Source: Phymatolithon calcareum (taxonomy: Eukaryota; Rhodophyta; Florideophyceae; Hapalidiales). From it: a stretch of DNA of 64,000 nt. The stretch is from NCBI GenBank assembly GCA_977006965.1, contig OZ345362.1:2852001-2916000 (forward strand). Direction: 5' to 3'. The notes under the pieces were generated by a model that saw nothing but the letters and a program-made list of their open reading frames with translations, did no database searches and had not been told where the DNA came from. A program made the translations under genes and the position numbers. This document shows, piece by piece, positions 19,490-30,440 of this stretch; position 1 is the stretch's first letter, and the number at the start of each line of letters is the position of its first letter.

Positions 19490-21931
19490 CTAGCCGAATA
19501 CCTTCTTCATTTTCCTCCCCGCTTTCCGCTTCCACCGTCTAGACCTAGACCGTTCCCTCTCGCTAGGACAAACATCGCACCCAGTGAGATCGAAGACGTT
19601 CTGCGGCGAAAACCTTCCCGTCGCGTACTCATCCATGACGAACAAAATAAGGTTACTACGCTCCGAGATACGTTCTTTAGATTTGGAAGAGCGTCCAAGC
19701 AACTCTGTTTTGGCAAAAACGGTGGCCACTTCGGCCTGTTCAGCTGGATTCCACGCAAGGGCCATTTCCGCCAAGAAGGAAAGAATATAGACTAGCAAGT
19801 TAGAGTTGACGTCTGGTAGCCCGCTTAGGGTCCGTCTTAAAGCACTTCCGTTCCGCTTTTGAGCCGCAGCCATTGTTCCGGCATACGCCTCACTTGGCAG
19901 TACTGGTTTTGGCAGACCACGAAGCAGATTTATAAGGCATGTTGCCACGGCGTTCTCGTCCATGTCGAGTCCAAGGGCTTCGCCGTAGTCCAGTGCCGTT
20001 AAAATTTCTGTCCATGCCGTGGTCGAAGCCGGATACAGGAAAACATTCGCCCCCTTGGGACCACGACGGTTATTGCGGCTTCTTCGCTGCTCGAAAAGAA
20101 AACCCGTGAGAAACCATATCTCCTTCGGGATAGAGAGAGGTGCACGCGAGAGGTCGTTTGATGAGGCGTCAGAGTCTGAAGACAATGACGATGATGATGA
20201 TAACGACGATGACCTGCTGTCCATTGTAGACAGGTCAAGGAAGGAAAGCGGTCTTTTGTGCAAAATTAGTTCGTTCAGAGGCATGCCATAGCAGGAGTTG
20301 CGAGCTTTGACCTTGATCTCGACCGTACGTTTGACCAGCATCGGCTCCACTAGTATATTGACGGACGTGGTCAATAGTTCACCAGTCCCTCTATTATCGC
20401 TGAAGCGCTCGTCCTTTGATAGATGTACCTCGAATGGGATCTCCGTCATACCGTCCACCTTAAGTTTTTGGTTCGCACCCTCGTGATGATTCTTGGCAGT
20501 GAGCCATGCAGGGAGATCTTGCCTTGCGGAAATAACGATTCTTGCTTCGTTATGGCTACGGTTCTTGACAGTAATAGTCTTGCTCAACATCAAATTGAGT
20601 GGCACTTCTCCAAAATCAAGGTCCGCTTCAGAAAATTCTATTTCTACTTGTCCTTGACGGGGAGGTGGCGGCCTTCTGCTTTTCATTGTAGAAGGGTTTC
20701 GCTTCCCCGTCTCGAAACGAACATCAAGTAAGGCGTACACGGGTCGATGGTCGGAGGAAAAAATAGGTGCAGAGTTATACTCCAGAGCTCTAACGGAATG
20801 TGGTCTGTCTGTAGAGTGACCATTGTTTCCGCGTATTGCTTTCGTACGCTACAGAACGCGGTCTGTGTAAGACGGGGTGCGCTTCAAATCGCCGTTCTCA
20901 TCGCGACCGTAGTCATGGAGAAATTTGGAAACTTTGTACGTCGGGGCAAATTCAATCAGAGCCTCTTGAAAGTCCCGGAAACATTGACCTGCATTTCGCT
21001 CCTTGTTCAGCTGGTTCTCGGCCTGCAATGCCGGCCAATTCTTGAGCTTCACCCATTGACGGACGGTTGCCGGAGGAGCATCAATGCGATAATTCAAGTC
21101 GCCCAGCCATACGACGATGTCGTGATCCCGAATATGGATGCGATCAGGGTCATCAATTGCCTTGGTGTCCGCACCTTACTTCAAATCTGCGAAAAGATTT
21201 GCTGCAGCTGCGGCCATGGAAAAAAGCGGTTAGATTGACCAGGGCTTCTAAAGGCGCTCGGTAAAAGATCGGACAAGTTTTTGCGAAGACTGTCACTGGA
21301 ATCCTGCCCCCCTCGTAGCTCATCGGACTGGCTTGCGAGTGTCCCACTAGGTGTGAAAACTGCCTTGCGGTTAATTTCTACATAATCAGCGTTACGTCGG
21401 TCGACCTTATCGTCATCGGCGCTGAGGTGGGCGGCAACGCAAGCGACAGAACGGTTGTATACTACAAATCGAGCGGCAACTCCACCCTTATTTCCCTGGT
21501 TCAGGAATACGGTAACAGCATAAGAGCAATCGAGTCCGGATATGTCATGACGGTGACGCCGGTGCAAAAAAATGACCATTACAATTCCTGTGAGCTGGCG
21601 CATGACAACAAGATCATAGTTCTTGCCAACGCATTTGCGTAATTTGCGCTCGCATAATTTGTCCCCCATGGTCTGTGCGAAGGGCGTAAACGCCGGTGAG
21701 TGGCTGTGCTTCTTGAAGTCCGATTACGTAAAGGTCGACAGGGCTCCGTACGACAGATGGACAAAGCCAGTCGCGAATGTCAGGTGTGGCATTCGGAGAG
21801 ATATTCCACGTGCCTGCGAGAATGTAGAATGGCCGTCCGCCGGACCCATTAATCTCTTTGGCCACGGAGCCGTTGTAGACGCGGTTGTCGCGGCGGCGGA
21901 GGAAAGGAGGAGTATTCTCCGAGGAAGACAT
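19490..21931 (-). pseudogene. Inositol polyphosphate 5-phosphatase, OCRL/INPP5B-like, broken
   Basis: Read from 21,931 downwards, the pieces are in family order. AGTWNISPN and VIGLQEAQP are followed by NQGNKGGVAARF, AHLSADDDKVDRRNADYVEI, WLGDLNYRID, FAPTYK, TPSYTDRVL and SSDHRPV. Next come an ASH-like beta domain and a RhoGAP-like C-terminal domain (GLDMDENAVATCLINLLRGL). Intact homologues remove the 5-phosphate from phosphoinositides on endosomal and Golgi membranes. Breaks are one extra base in a G5 run at about 21,663, one missing base in a T6 run at about 21,222, and in-frame TAA at about 21,178 and TAG at about 20,847. The TAG falls where relatives have Trp. The two homopolymer indels could be sequence errors; the two stops are harder to explain that way. 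Confidence 0.85.
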
Positions 21932-22085
21932 GACGGCTAGCGGGATAGTTGACGACTTCTGGCCGCTATAAATCCATCGAATGTTCGCAGATCGAACGTT
22001 GGCTCGTCGATACAGTACTTCGTGATGAGGCCAAATTAACTTGTAGACATGGCGTACAGTATTGTGCTAACTACAGCTGCATGCA

Positions 22086-22278
22086 CAGTATGCAAGTTGA
22101 TCAATTAGAGTGACGGGCCGGCCCGTCCGGGACCCCACTAATTTCGAAGAAATGAGAGAGAGAGAGACTATCATATTTTTGATTACGGAAGATTTTGAGT
22201 TTCTAGTGTAAGCACATGGAGCAAGAGTTATTAGTGGCTGAAATTCTCTCATTGCCTTGTTGTGTCGTTGTGCTCATT
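22086..22278 (+). repeat. Dispersed repeat R1, second copy
   Basis: Same-orientation copy of 14,714-14,914, sharing GGGCCGGCCCGTCCGGGACC, the GA run and the GTGTCGTTGTGCTCATT end. Confidence 0.85.
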
Positions 22279-22328
22279 CCGACATGAATTCATTTATTTT
22301 TTATTCGTGTTTCCCTATTGGGGTTCTC

Positions 22329-22941
22329 GGTACATGGAGGCCTTTGTTTTTGTAGACGCGAGAAAACACGAGCTGCTTTCACGTAACTAACGAAAGTAAA
22401 TGTGAGCTTGGACCGATAAATATTTAATAGTTCATCTAAAATTGAGCATTTTCAGCGCTCATATCACTTTCATTAAAACTCAGTTCTATTGGCCAGATGA
22501 TCTTCCAAACCCTGTCAACCTTCAACTTATAAAACCTGATGCGGGAAAAATAAGTTGGAAGCTTAAATTCGATTGTTTATTTTGATGTGATGAGGATTTT
22601 ATAAGTTGTAAATCACTACATTATTCCTCGGAGAGAAGAGAAATATAAGATAGATTTTCTCAAGAATTTGAGAAGGGGAAGAGGAAAAAATAAGTTTTTT
22701 CTCACTTAATTTTTGTGCAGAGGTAAGAACTAAATAAGTTAGTTTTTTCTAATATTTTGAAAACGTGAACAGAAAACGACAACAGTCTGGGCATGGACCG
22801 CTTTACCATCGTTTCGGTTCGTAGTGGTCCAGTGAAAGAGTCATTTTTGTACTTTATGTGGGAGCTTCCATTGGCAACAAACTTGTACTTTTCAAAACGG
22901 CGTGTTTTCTCGCGTCTATAAAAACAAGTCGTATGTGTACC
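22329..22941. mobile_element. ~0.6-kb MITE-like element with ~40-bp inverted ends
   Basis: The left end (GGTACATGGAGGCCTTTGTT, then TTTGTAGACGCGAGAAAACACG) is mirrored at 22,901-22,941 (CGTGTTTTCTCGCGTCTATA, then AAAACAAG and GTGTACC) with several mismatches. The interior is AT-rich without a gene. The right end merges into the palindrome at 22,933-23,096. No clear target duplication was found. Confidence 0.55.
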
Positions 22942-23096
22942 GTAAGCCGGGATAACAAATGTGTAAGACGTGCTCGTACCTGGTCCTCGTGGGTACAATA
23001 GTCCCTCGGGCTCCGCCCTCGGGTCCTATTGTACCCACTCGGGCCTGGTACTCTTACGTTTTACTTTCATTTGTTATCCCGGCTTACGGTACACAT
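22933..23096. repeat. 164-bp foldback with perfect 29-bp outer arms
   Basis: ATGTGTACCGTAAGCCGGGA plus nine more bases (22,933-22,961) is exactly inverted at 23,068-23,096. An inner pair (GTACCTGG, GTGGGTACAATAG, CCTCGGG) is mirrored around a GCTCCG-type centre near 23,012. The whole would fold into one long hairpin. It may be a foldback element, the end of the MITE to its left, or a structured RNA. Confidence 0.8.
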
Positions 23097-24357
23097 CTCC
23101 TTAATATTTCTTCTAGTCAGTCTTGTCGTTGCGATATTGACGGCAGCATGAGCGTCCAGGCCCGTTCGGTGGCCAAAGATTTTTAAATCTTATAATCTGG
23201 CCTTGGCTTGCATACGTCCAGCAGCACCCGTTGGACCAGGGGACACTCGTCCATGTCTCCGCTCGAGATCCGTCGTCCGTCTCTGGCGCGTCGATCGTCA
23301 GGTTCTAATCTCGCAAGTGATTTTTCATCGGAATGATCTCGATAACAGTTTAGAACCTGTTGCGTTCAATTTCTTTCTCATCTGCTCGGTTATTTCCACG
23401 GCTTACGGCTGTAGAGAAGAGTTGAAGCCACACAGGCAGTGACTGAGGCGCAGACTTCTCTATCTCAAGAATGTATTACTCCGCGCTATACATGATGCAA
23501 TGTAGTGTAGTGTGTTCTTGAGGTAATTCTCTCCGACACGAAGTGCCATAGATCTTAATACCCCGAGAACGCAAGACAAATGACCGAACAGTGGCAGAAG
23601 GAACACTACAGCCCTCACTCGAAGTTGGCCTGCGCGCCAGAGGTCAGCGATGGAATAAGCTTAGACACGTACTTCGTGTGGATGAGCACCGCATGGTCCA
23701 CCAAGTTTTACTCCAGTGTATCAAACAAACACTGTAATCACTCTTCAGCGATGTGGTCAAAAGAAAAGCACAAATAGCGCTTAATCTCGCAAGGGAGAGA
23801 ATATATTGGAGACAACGTAGATCATCGAAGCGCTGCTAACCTCACTTGGGGTAAAAGCAGAATACAATACAATATCAATTTTTTAGTTTACCTCTTTCAC
23901 CAACTTGTTTTCCTTTTATCCGGGATAGGATGTGACCTTTGGTACAGGAAAGGGCACGAGCCCAAATAGCTCCTCTGTGAGCAGTGTGGGTCTCTTCACT
24001 AGTCGCCAAGGTACACGACGTAAACGTCGATTCCTTTTCTGTCACCTACTCGAACGAATGTGCTCATGCTAAATCTGTCGTGCGTTCTTCGGATAGCAAT
24101 TTTGTCACCAACTCTCGCACAGGACATGATACGGAAGACTGCTCCGGAGCGCGTGGAGGTGGTTTGCGATGTAGACGGGACCTTCTTTTCGCGGACTTTC
24201 AGCAAGGAATATTCTTCCACAGTCGGCGCACTGTAAGAAATCGGTTTTTAACGTCTTCTGCCTTTGTGCCCGTATCTCCTTTCGCCGACTGAACATGCTG
24301 TCCAATGTTCCTGTGGGTGCCAACATTTATCCCTCCCCTTCGCATTTGCCGTTGGAG
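23097..24357. other. Unannotated stretch; weak minus-strand coding traces at 24.0-24.35 kb
   Basis: From 23.1 to 24.0 kb only short frames occur, without motifs. Between 24,000 and 24,330 the minus strand has overlapping frames that read as one decayed sequence with frameshifts, including FLQCADCGRIFLAES (a CxxC pair) and STFVRVGDRKGIDVYVVYLG. It adjoins R2 and may belong to the same decayed element. No family is assigned. Confidence 0.3.
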
Positions 24358-25414
24358 ACCACAGAAAGAGCCACTTTTCCGCTGTTTCTGTGTTTTCATC
24401 CAGAAGGCCGACATTGCCTACATACTCGAGTTTGGAGCTTCAGAGTATACTCGCGACCGTGATGCCGTCTATTCTCGGGCTATGCCATCTCAAAGTTGAC
24501 CCAGCGCTAATATGAAGCTGATGAACTTGGCTTACCTCCCTGCAACGCTCGTCACATGATACGAACTCTCCGTGAGATATCCTGTTCCGCCGTGAAGCTC
24601 GCTGGTTCTTTGACGTTTACCATTTTATACATCAGCGATATCTGAAAACCTTTTTTGGAGACACGCGTAGTGTCCCAAAGATGCCGTGAGAAATTCATGC
24701 TTAGTGTTGGAGTGAAGCGCCAGCTAAAAATCGAAGTACGTACTGTACGTGACGAAGTGCACGATTCTTCCAGTCCACTGCTCTTGTCAAACGCAAGTAA
24801 ACTTGCCTGTTTGCCAGGCAAGGGATGCTCGTCGAACTGGATTTCGCGAGGGAAGAGGCAAATGAAATGAATGCATCAGCGAGCGGGTATATTGCCCCAA
24901 TTTCGTTCTGTCGTCCTTATGCATTTTGTTTGGCAACAGGACGAGGATTCCGTCCCCTAACTCACTCGACACCTGATTCTTCTCCAGTCAAATTGCAGAA
25001 GCGAGATTAACTCACTGCCGCTGCTATTGGGGCCTTGCACATCTCGACGAGGGTACCACATAGCCCTGGTGCTTTTCTTGCCTATATTTTTTCAATGCGC
25101 GTGAGAAGCGCCGACGGCACCAGGGCGACAAACTGCCGCCGCAACTCCTCGTAAGCACTGACCACAAGCTCACATCGACCGATATTCCACTCCGACGTCC
25201 CATTCAAACCTACTGACGAACGCGCTCGGCACGCGCGCCGACACTGAATTAAGATTGCACACGTGCGCATCCAGCCCGTAGTCGACGTACGTAGTAATGC
25301 AACGTCAACTTGGAGCCTTTCTTTCGTCATGGCACTGCGCGCTTCCTTGCTTGTCCCGGTCACCATGGCGCCACGCAGTCGTTGTCACAGCCGGCGCGGG
25401 AAGATTCGATAGCT
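24358..25414. repeat. Dispersed repeat R2, second copy
   Basis: High-identity direct copy of 15,121-16,172. It continues without the 402-bp MITE seen at the end of the first copy. Confidence 0.8.
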
Positions 25415-26099
25415 CGGGGCGAGACAAAAACTGCTCATTTGGCCCCAACTGCGGGAGAAAGCAAAGAAACTTTTCTTGGATTCGAAAGGCAATCCCCAAT
25501 CCGCTCAGAAAATTTTGATTCCATCCAGAAGCTTGCGTGCGACACCACGCACGGGGCTTTTAAGATTCTTCATAAGACAGTCATCTGCGCCGTACAATCT
25601 CATCTCTCTAAGTCGCACGGAAAATATGCCCCCAGAGATTCAAGTTTTCCCCACTCCGACGTCTCGTTCAGAATCCAGCGAATACAAGCATATTCAAATC
25701 AGCGAAGATCCTTTGCCATGACGATAAATGGATATATATTCACGTCGGAACCCATTTCCACGAGCCTGGTTTCTTCACTCTCAGCAATTGAAATGATGCT
25801 GATTGCCGCGCGCGTCCTACCGAACCAGGCGAACTATCAGGAATACGAATCATGAGCGCGAAAGCTGCAACTCAGCACAGGAGTTCTTTTATAAAGTCTC
25901 GGCAAAGACTCCCGCAGGAGAAACCGGATATTTCTATTTCAGCGCAAACCAAAACCCGCTAATTGCTACCAAACCTTTCAGACGATTCTTCTTTTAAACC
26001 TCAACGATACGAGGTGAACGTACTGCACGCTTTCTCTGGGGTTTAGCCATAGCTGTTAGCACTATTCCTCGTCTTTCAAATTTTAAGTCCCGGACTCTC
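25415..26099. other. Stretch without a supportable gene
   Basis: Several frames of 60-180 codons exist on the plus strand (for example 25,310-25,855, which starts inside R2) but none has a motif. The right part may already belong to the KDZ-type element that follows. Confidence 0.3.
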
Positions 26100-27401
26100 T
26101 GCTTTCTTTTCGATTCGCCTTGCAAGCAGATCTACGGAAGAGAAAGAGCTGTTTTCGTTCGATATTGCCTAGAGAGCTCTGTAAGCTCGATTTACGTCAA
26201 CAAGAGCTGTTCTTTCTGGGATCATGATGACGGAGCATGTTTTCACTCCGACTTTTTAGAGTCTGATCCTTCAGTTCGAGAAGCTGTTGCCGACTTCTTA
26301 GAAAACGGAGAGGACTAGTCAAGAAAAATGCAGAAAAATACGTTGAAAGCTCTCACATCTAAGTCAGGCACCTGGAAGGCGCTGCCGACTGCTCCGATCG
26401 GAAACCGTCATGTGCTCCACTCCAGAAAGCCGGAAGCCTCTCTTATTTGTACGAGTTATATAATATATCTCAAGGCGGGAGTTGTTATTCGTGTACAATG
26501 CCAAAAATGCCGATAAACACCTGAAAATCGAGGCCATTACGAGCATGAATTTTCTGTTCTTGAAGCAATTCGCGACCCCCGGAGCGCCTACTTAGTACTT
26601 TCGGTAGTTGTAGCGGTACAGACATTGACTGATTCGACTGTGATTAAAATAGAGGAGAACAAGTACATAGCAACCCGTCGCAGACCAATTTTTCCTGTCT
26701 ATCAGACGTCGTTTGCATTCGAGATCAGATTCAACGCGTTTACGTGGGAAAGAAGAACGGATTACAGGTGTTTGTAAAGGACCAGATCACTGGTTGCAAG
26801 ATCTGCTTACTCGATGTTTCCAAAGAGTCAGATATGCCGTCGTATTCCCTGCCCTATCGCCAAGTCATAGTTCATACACATGTTCACGGAAGCACGAAAT
26901 TATTCGTAGCAGAATTTTTATGTCTCGCATACCGAAAAATGAATTACTTCGATGGTGCTGATTGTAGTTTGTTTACCGAAATTGGTCGTAGCATGTACTG
27001 CAGGGATCTTTTTTGACTTCTGGCTTTATCACTGCGCTGGACTTGGCGGTACTTTTCGAGTTGCATATCAGCTTTCAAAGCGTTTCAGAAACAGTTCTGT
27101 GCCCACCCGGCGCAGGTTCTCAAGCACGTGTTTCTGCACCTTTCTGCGAACTTTTTCCGCTCCCCAGGGACAGCAGCTGTCACAGCTCTTTACATGCGGT
27201 CGGTGTCAGGATCGAAGTTGGCGATTCAAAGGAATAGTTATTAACGGCACGGCAAGCGGAATTCTTGGGGACCTACCAAAATTTGACCGTCCATCTGAAG
27301 GGATTCCAATGTCCAGGAGAACATCTCTACCTCAATATATTATTCAGAATGTTAAAACACAAAATTTCATTCAAACGCTTTGCTTCTCGGCGAAGGCAAC
27401 T

Positions 27402-28812
27402 GGGGAGCTGTAGACCAAACCGTTCCCTAAGTTAAAAATAGAAATCAGATATTCTTAAGTGCTCTGGGCCAGATTTTCGCGCTGAATCGATTTCTGATAT
27501 TAGTTTTAGTATGCGGACACAGGAAATATGAATGACGATTAATTTCTGTCACGCTGCTAATGGTTTGCGCGAAAACGGAATTCAAAGTTGAGCCCATTTG
27601 AATATTTGATGTTGAATCATAATACGTTTACAGTGTGCGGAAGCAAGCAATGAACACTGCAAGCGGTTGCTTCCGGATTTGGACACCGTTTCGCATTGCA
27701 TCATTTTTGTGCCGTTTTTCAAAATCATTACTGAGAATTGAAATCTGGAGCCAATCACATTAGTATTTGTGTATGTTGGCAATTGTGAATAGCGCACTGC
27801 AATGACTTACAGAAAAGGAACTCCTAGGATCTTCGGAATTTTTAAGGACCTACTTCCCCATCTTTGAAGCGCTCTCACTAGCCGAAACAATGCTCATAAA
27901 CTGGATGAAAATTTTAATTATGTCGTTTGCACCGACGGGACTGTATCCAGTTTCAAGAAAATGTGTAGAAACAAGTGAAATATTTTCAAATATGAAGTCA
28001 GCAAAAGTATCCAATATTCGGCTCTAATCAATCATTACAGAAAAATGCTTACTGTGTTTCCTTCGAACAGTTTCAGCTTCTCGTCGGGGCGCAACGTGAA
28101 TTTTAGTATATTTTTCTCCTGTTCCTTTGCCGATTTTAAAAAACTTTCGGTCTCGCGGCGCGAACTTGTTTGCCACCTAGACGTTCGATTTTACCAAATT
28201 TGCAGTATTCCTGCGGTAGTCTACAACCATTCGAAACTTTTGACCGAGGCAATAAGAAATTTATCTAGTCCTTTTCGAGAAAATTGTCCATCTTTGTAGG
28301 CGATTCTTTTTCCAGATCAGAATTACGAAAAGTGCTCTACACTCCTTATTTCATCCCCTTTCTTTGCTTTTTTTTGATTTTTGGATAACCTACATTCTTG
28401 GCTTTCTATAATAGTTTTCGAAATGCGAAGAACGGATCAGGAAGTGGTCTTAAAATGCGCGTTTAAGGAGCTGTCCCGATTTTCGAAGGAACCCTCTGCT
28501 GAGAATTTCTAGAAAAAGTTTCCACGGCGCGAGGACTTTTTTTTTTGCTTAGCCAGTTATGTACTGCCATAACAGAATGTGTCCAATGAGCTTCTCGGAT
28601 TGCCAAGCTCGTAAAAAATAAAAGTGAAAATCTAAGATGGGGATGTAGGTCCTTAAGAACTAATCTGTCTGCGATGTTTATCGCAGAAGGGAATAGTACT
28701 ATACTGTATAAATTTTTTATTTTTTCCTTACAGTAAGGCGGCAGCCAGAAAATAAGCGAAAAAACATACTTCGCTGAAATGTGTTAGGGAACGGTTTGGT
28801 CTACGGCTCCCC
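27402..28812. mobile_element. 1.4-kb inverted-repeat element inserted in the KDZ-type gene
   Basis: The ends are 29-bp inverted repeats (GGGGAGCTGTAGACCAAACC and nine more bases at 27,402-27,430; partner at 28,784-28,812) with one mismatch. They are flanked by AACT at 27,398-27,401 and 28,813-28,816, a probable 4-bp target duplication. Coding sequence of the same transposase resumes on the far side. The interior has no gene with a recognisable motif, so it is non-autonomous and its superfamily is unknown. Confidence 0.75.
27842..28656. repeat. Inner inverted-repeat pair, possible nested element of 815 bp
   Basis: TTAAGGACCTACTTCCCCAT with three more bases (27,842-27,864) is inverted at 28,634-28,656 with one mismatch. 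The TTAA-containing ends could reflect a TA or TTAA target. It is either a second element inside the 1.4-kb one or part of a compound terminus. Confidence 0.6.
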
Positions 28813-30440
28813 AACTGAAAAGCATGGATACTTCACCATCACATGAGTAAAAACGTTCCGGCAACCGGATTGGGAACGGCTGAGATGCTTCTCAGCGACC
28901 CTGTCAGAGAGTATCAGCTCCACATTGCCCGCAGATTCGTGGAAGCGATTTTTAAAATATTCCCTATGTCACGGTCTAGCACTCCTGTCAGAGAAGCAAT
29001 TCCATCCACCAAATTTGAGGAGAATGAAGAGCATGACAGAAACCGCTGTCCCTGTTCAACGGACAATGATGTTGGGACGACCTTAAGTAACCGTGTAAAA
29101 ATCTAGCACAGTCGTACCATACGCTTCTGACTCGAGCGAAGAGATTCAAATGACTTGTGTTTCTCCCTGCGCATCTGAAACTGATGAGGATACCATTCAA
29201 GTGGAACCCGAGGAACACGTATCGCTTGGTGAAGGGGAAAAATCAAAGTTTCGTCCTCGTGTCCGACAGTTACATTCATTCTGACAAGCTCAGTGCCTGC
29301 GACACAAGTCCGAACGGAAGGTGCATTCTTGTCCTCTGAATCTCTTTCTGCAGCACTTATTCAATTAGGAAAGTGCGACCACCCTCTTACCCACACAAAA
29401 GTCAGTTTAAGTCCAATCAGCCCTCAAGAGCGCTGGCCCTGCGCACAATGCGCCAATGCAGTCATATATGCAGTAAAGAGTCTGGATACAGAGTGCCCGT
29501 CGGTAGCTCTGCTTTATTTCAGCTTCGGAGTCTACTGTATGTTGAAAACAGGAAACGACTCAGATGAGGTTTCGTCTGCTACGATTGTGCGAAAACCAGT
29601 CATTACTACGGGATACATCATTGATGAGGCAGGCCAAACGCGATTGAGTTTTGATCTGAAGTTCTCCTATAGGGCATCCGAGGAGGCCAAAGTGTTCAAC
29701 GAGAACTATGAAAATGTTACAGCAAACGGGTCCTCCCAATTCGGGTCAGAAGCTGCGCACGTTAGTGGTGATTTCCCCGGTCGTCCGCTTTGCCCTCCTC
29801 CCGTGTTTTTTAAATGCGGATGCTCATCCAGATGCCACAATTGAAAATTGTTCGAAAACTATAAGAACAACAAGACACACTCGCCTGGAATTTTCTTTGT
29901 ACACTGCGTGTGCACCAATCCGAAACTTCTGGGAGTTTCAGAGATACAAGCCAGCGAGAGCCGTTCGACAGAATTATCGGTGTTGATCAGTCGCGTTAAT
30001 AAGCTTTCTTGTACTGTTTACTATGACAATGCCTGTAACCTCTCCAAGTATTTCATCCTAAGAGTTCCATGGGTTCTGAAAGAATCACAGTTGTGCTGTG
30101 ACAGATTTCACTATTAATGTCACTCATGACCGCCTGTTTTTGACCCTGACAGCTATAAGATTCTTGACAACCATCGTACATCAAGTTCAGAAACCGTGAA
30201 CTCGACTTGGGCAGCATCTAGGAACCATATTAGGTCCCTCGACGGGACAAATCTCATGCCATTTACTATCACTAAGTCTATTCATTAATTTGCGCTCGCT
30301 ATTCTCGGAAAAAAGGACGTCTGGGGTGTAGAAGATAGTAAACTCTTAGAATTTGGCCGTACCGTCGTAAAGTGCCAATGTCACCGCTGCGTCGTAGGCA
30401 ATGACTATTGCGGAAGCGATGCGGAACGAATATCATTTCA

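Larger units (their letters stand above)
26100..30440 (+). pseudogene. KDZ-type (Kyakuja-Dileera-Zisupton) transposase relic, split by an insertion
   Basis: Plus-strand pieces occur in the order expected for this family, from memory of its proteins. They are FWDHDDGACFHSDFLESDPS near 26,215; YVGKKNGLQVFVKDQITGCK with LPYRQVIVHTHVHGSTKLFV near 26,740-26,900; FDFWLYHCAGLGGTFRVAYQ with FTCGRCQD near 27,010-27,210; PQERWPCAQCANAV and GYIIDEAG near 29,430-29,630; and FFVHCVCTNPKLLG, VYYDNACNLSKYF and CCDRFHY near 29,900-30,110. WAASRNHIRSLDGTNLMPF follows near 30,210. Cys clusters, the YDNAC and DRFHY motifs are typical of KDZ catalytic cores. Frameshifts (for example at about 27,010), stops and the 1.4-kb insertion at 27,402-28,812 make it inactive. 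Confidence 0.65.

Noticed and set aside
19490-21931. Reassigned stop codons (TAA/TAG read as amino acids)
   Set aside because: Open genes here end with TGA (923 gene, first Nudix-APH neighbourhood) and TAA (hAT transposase), and the internal stops are of all three kinds in sequences that also carry frameshifts. Simple decay explains them.
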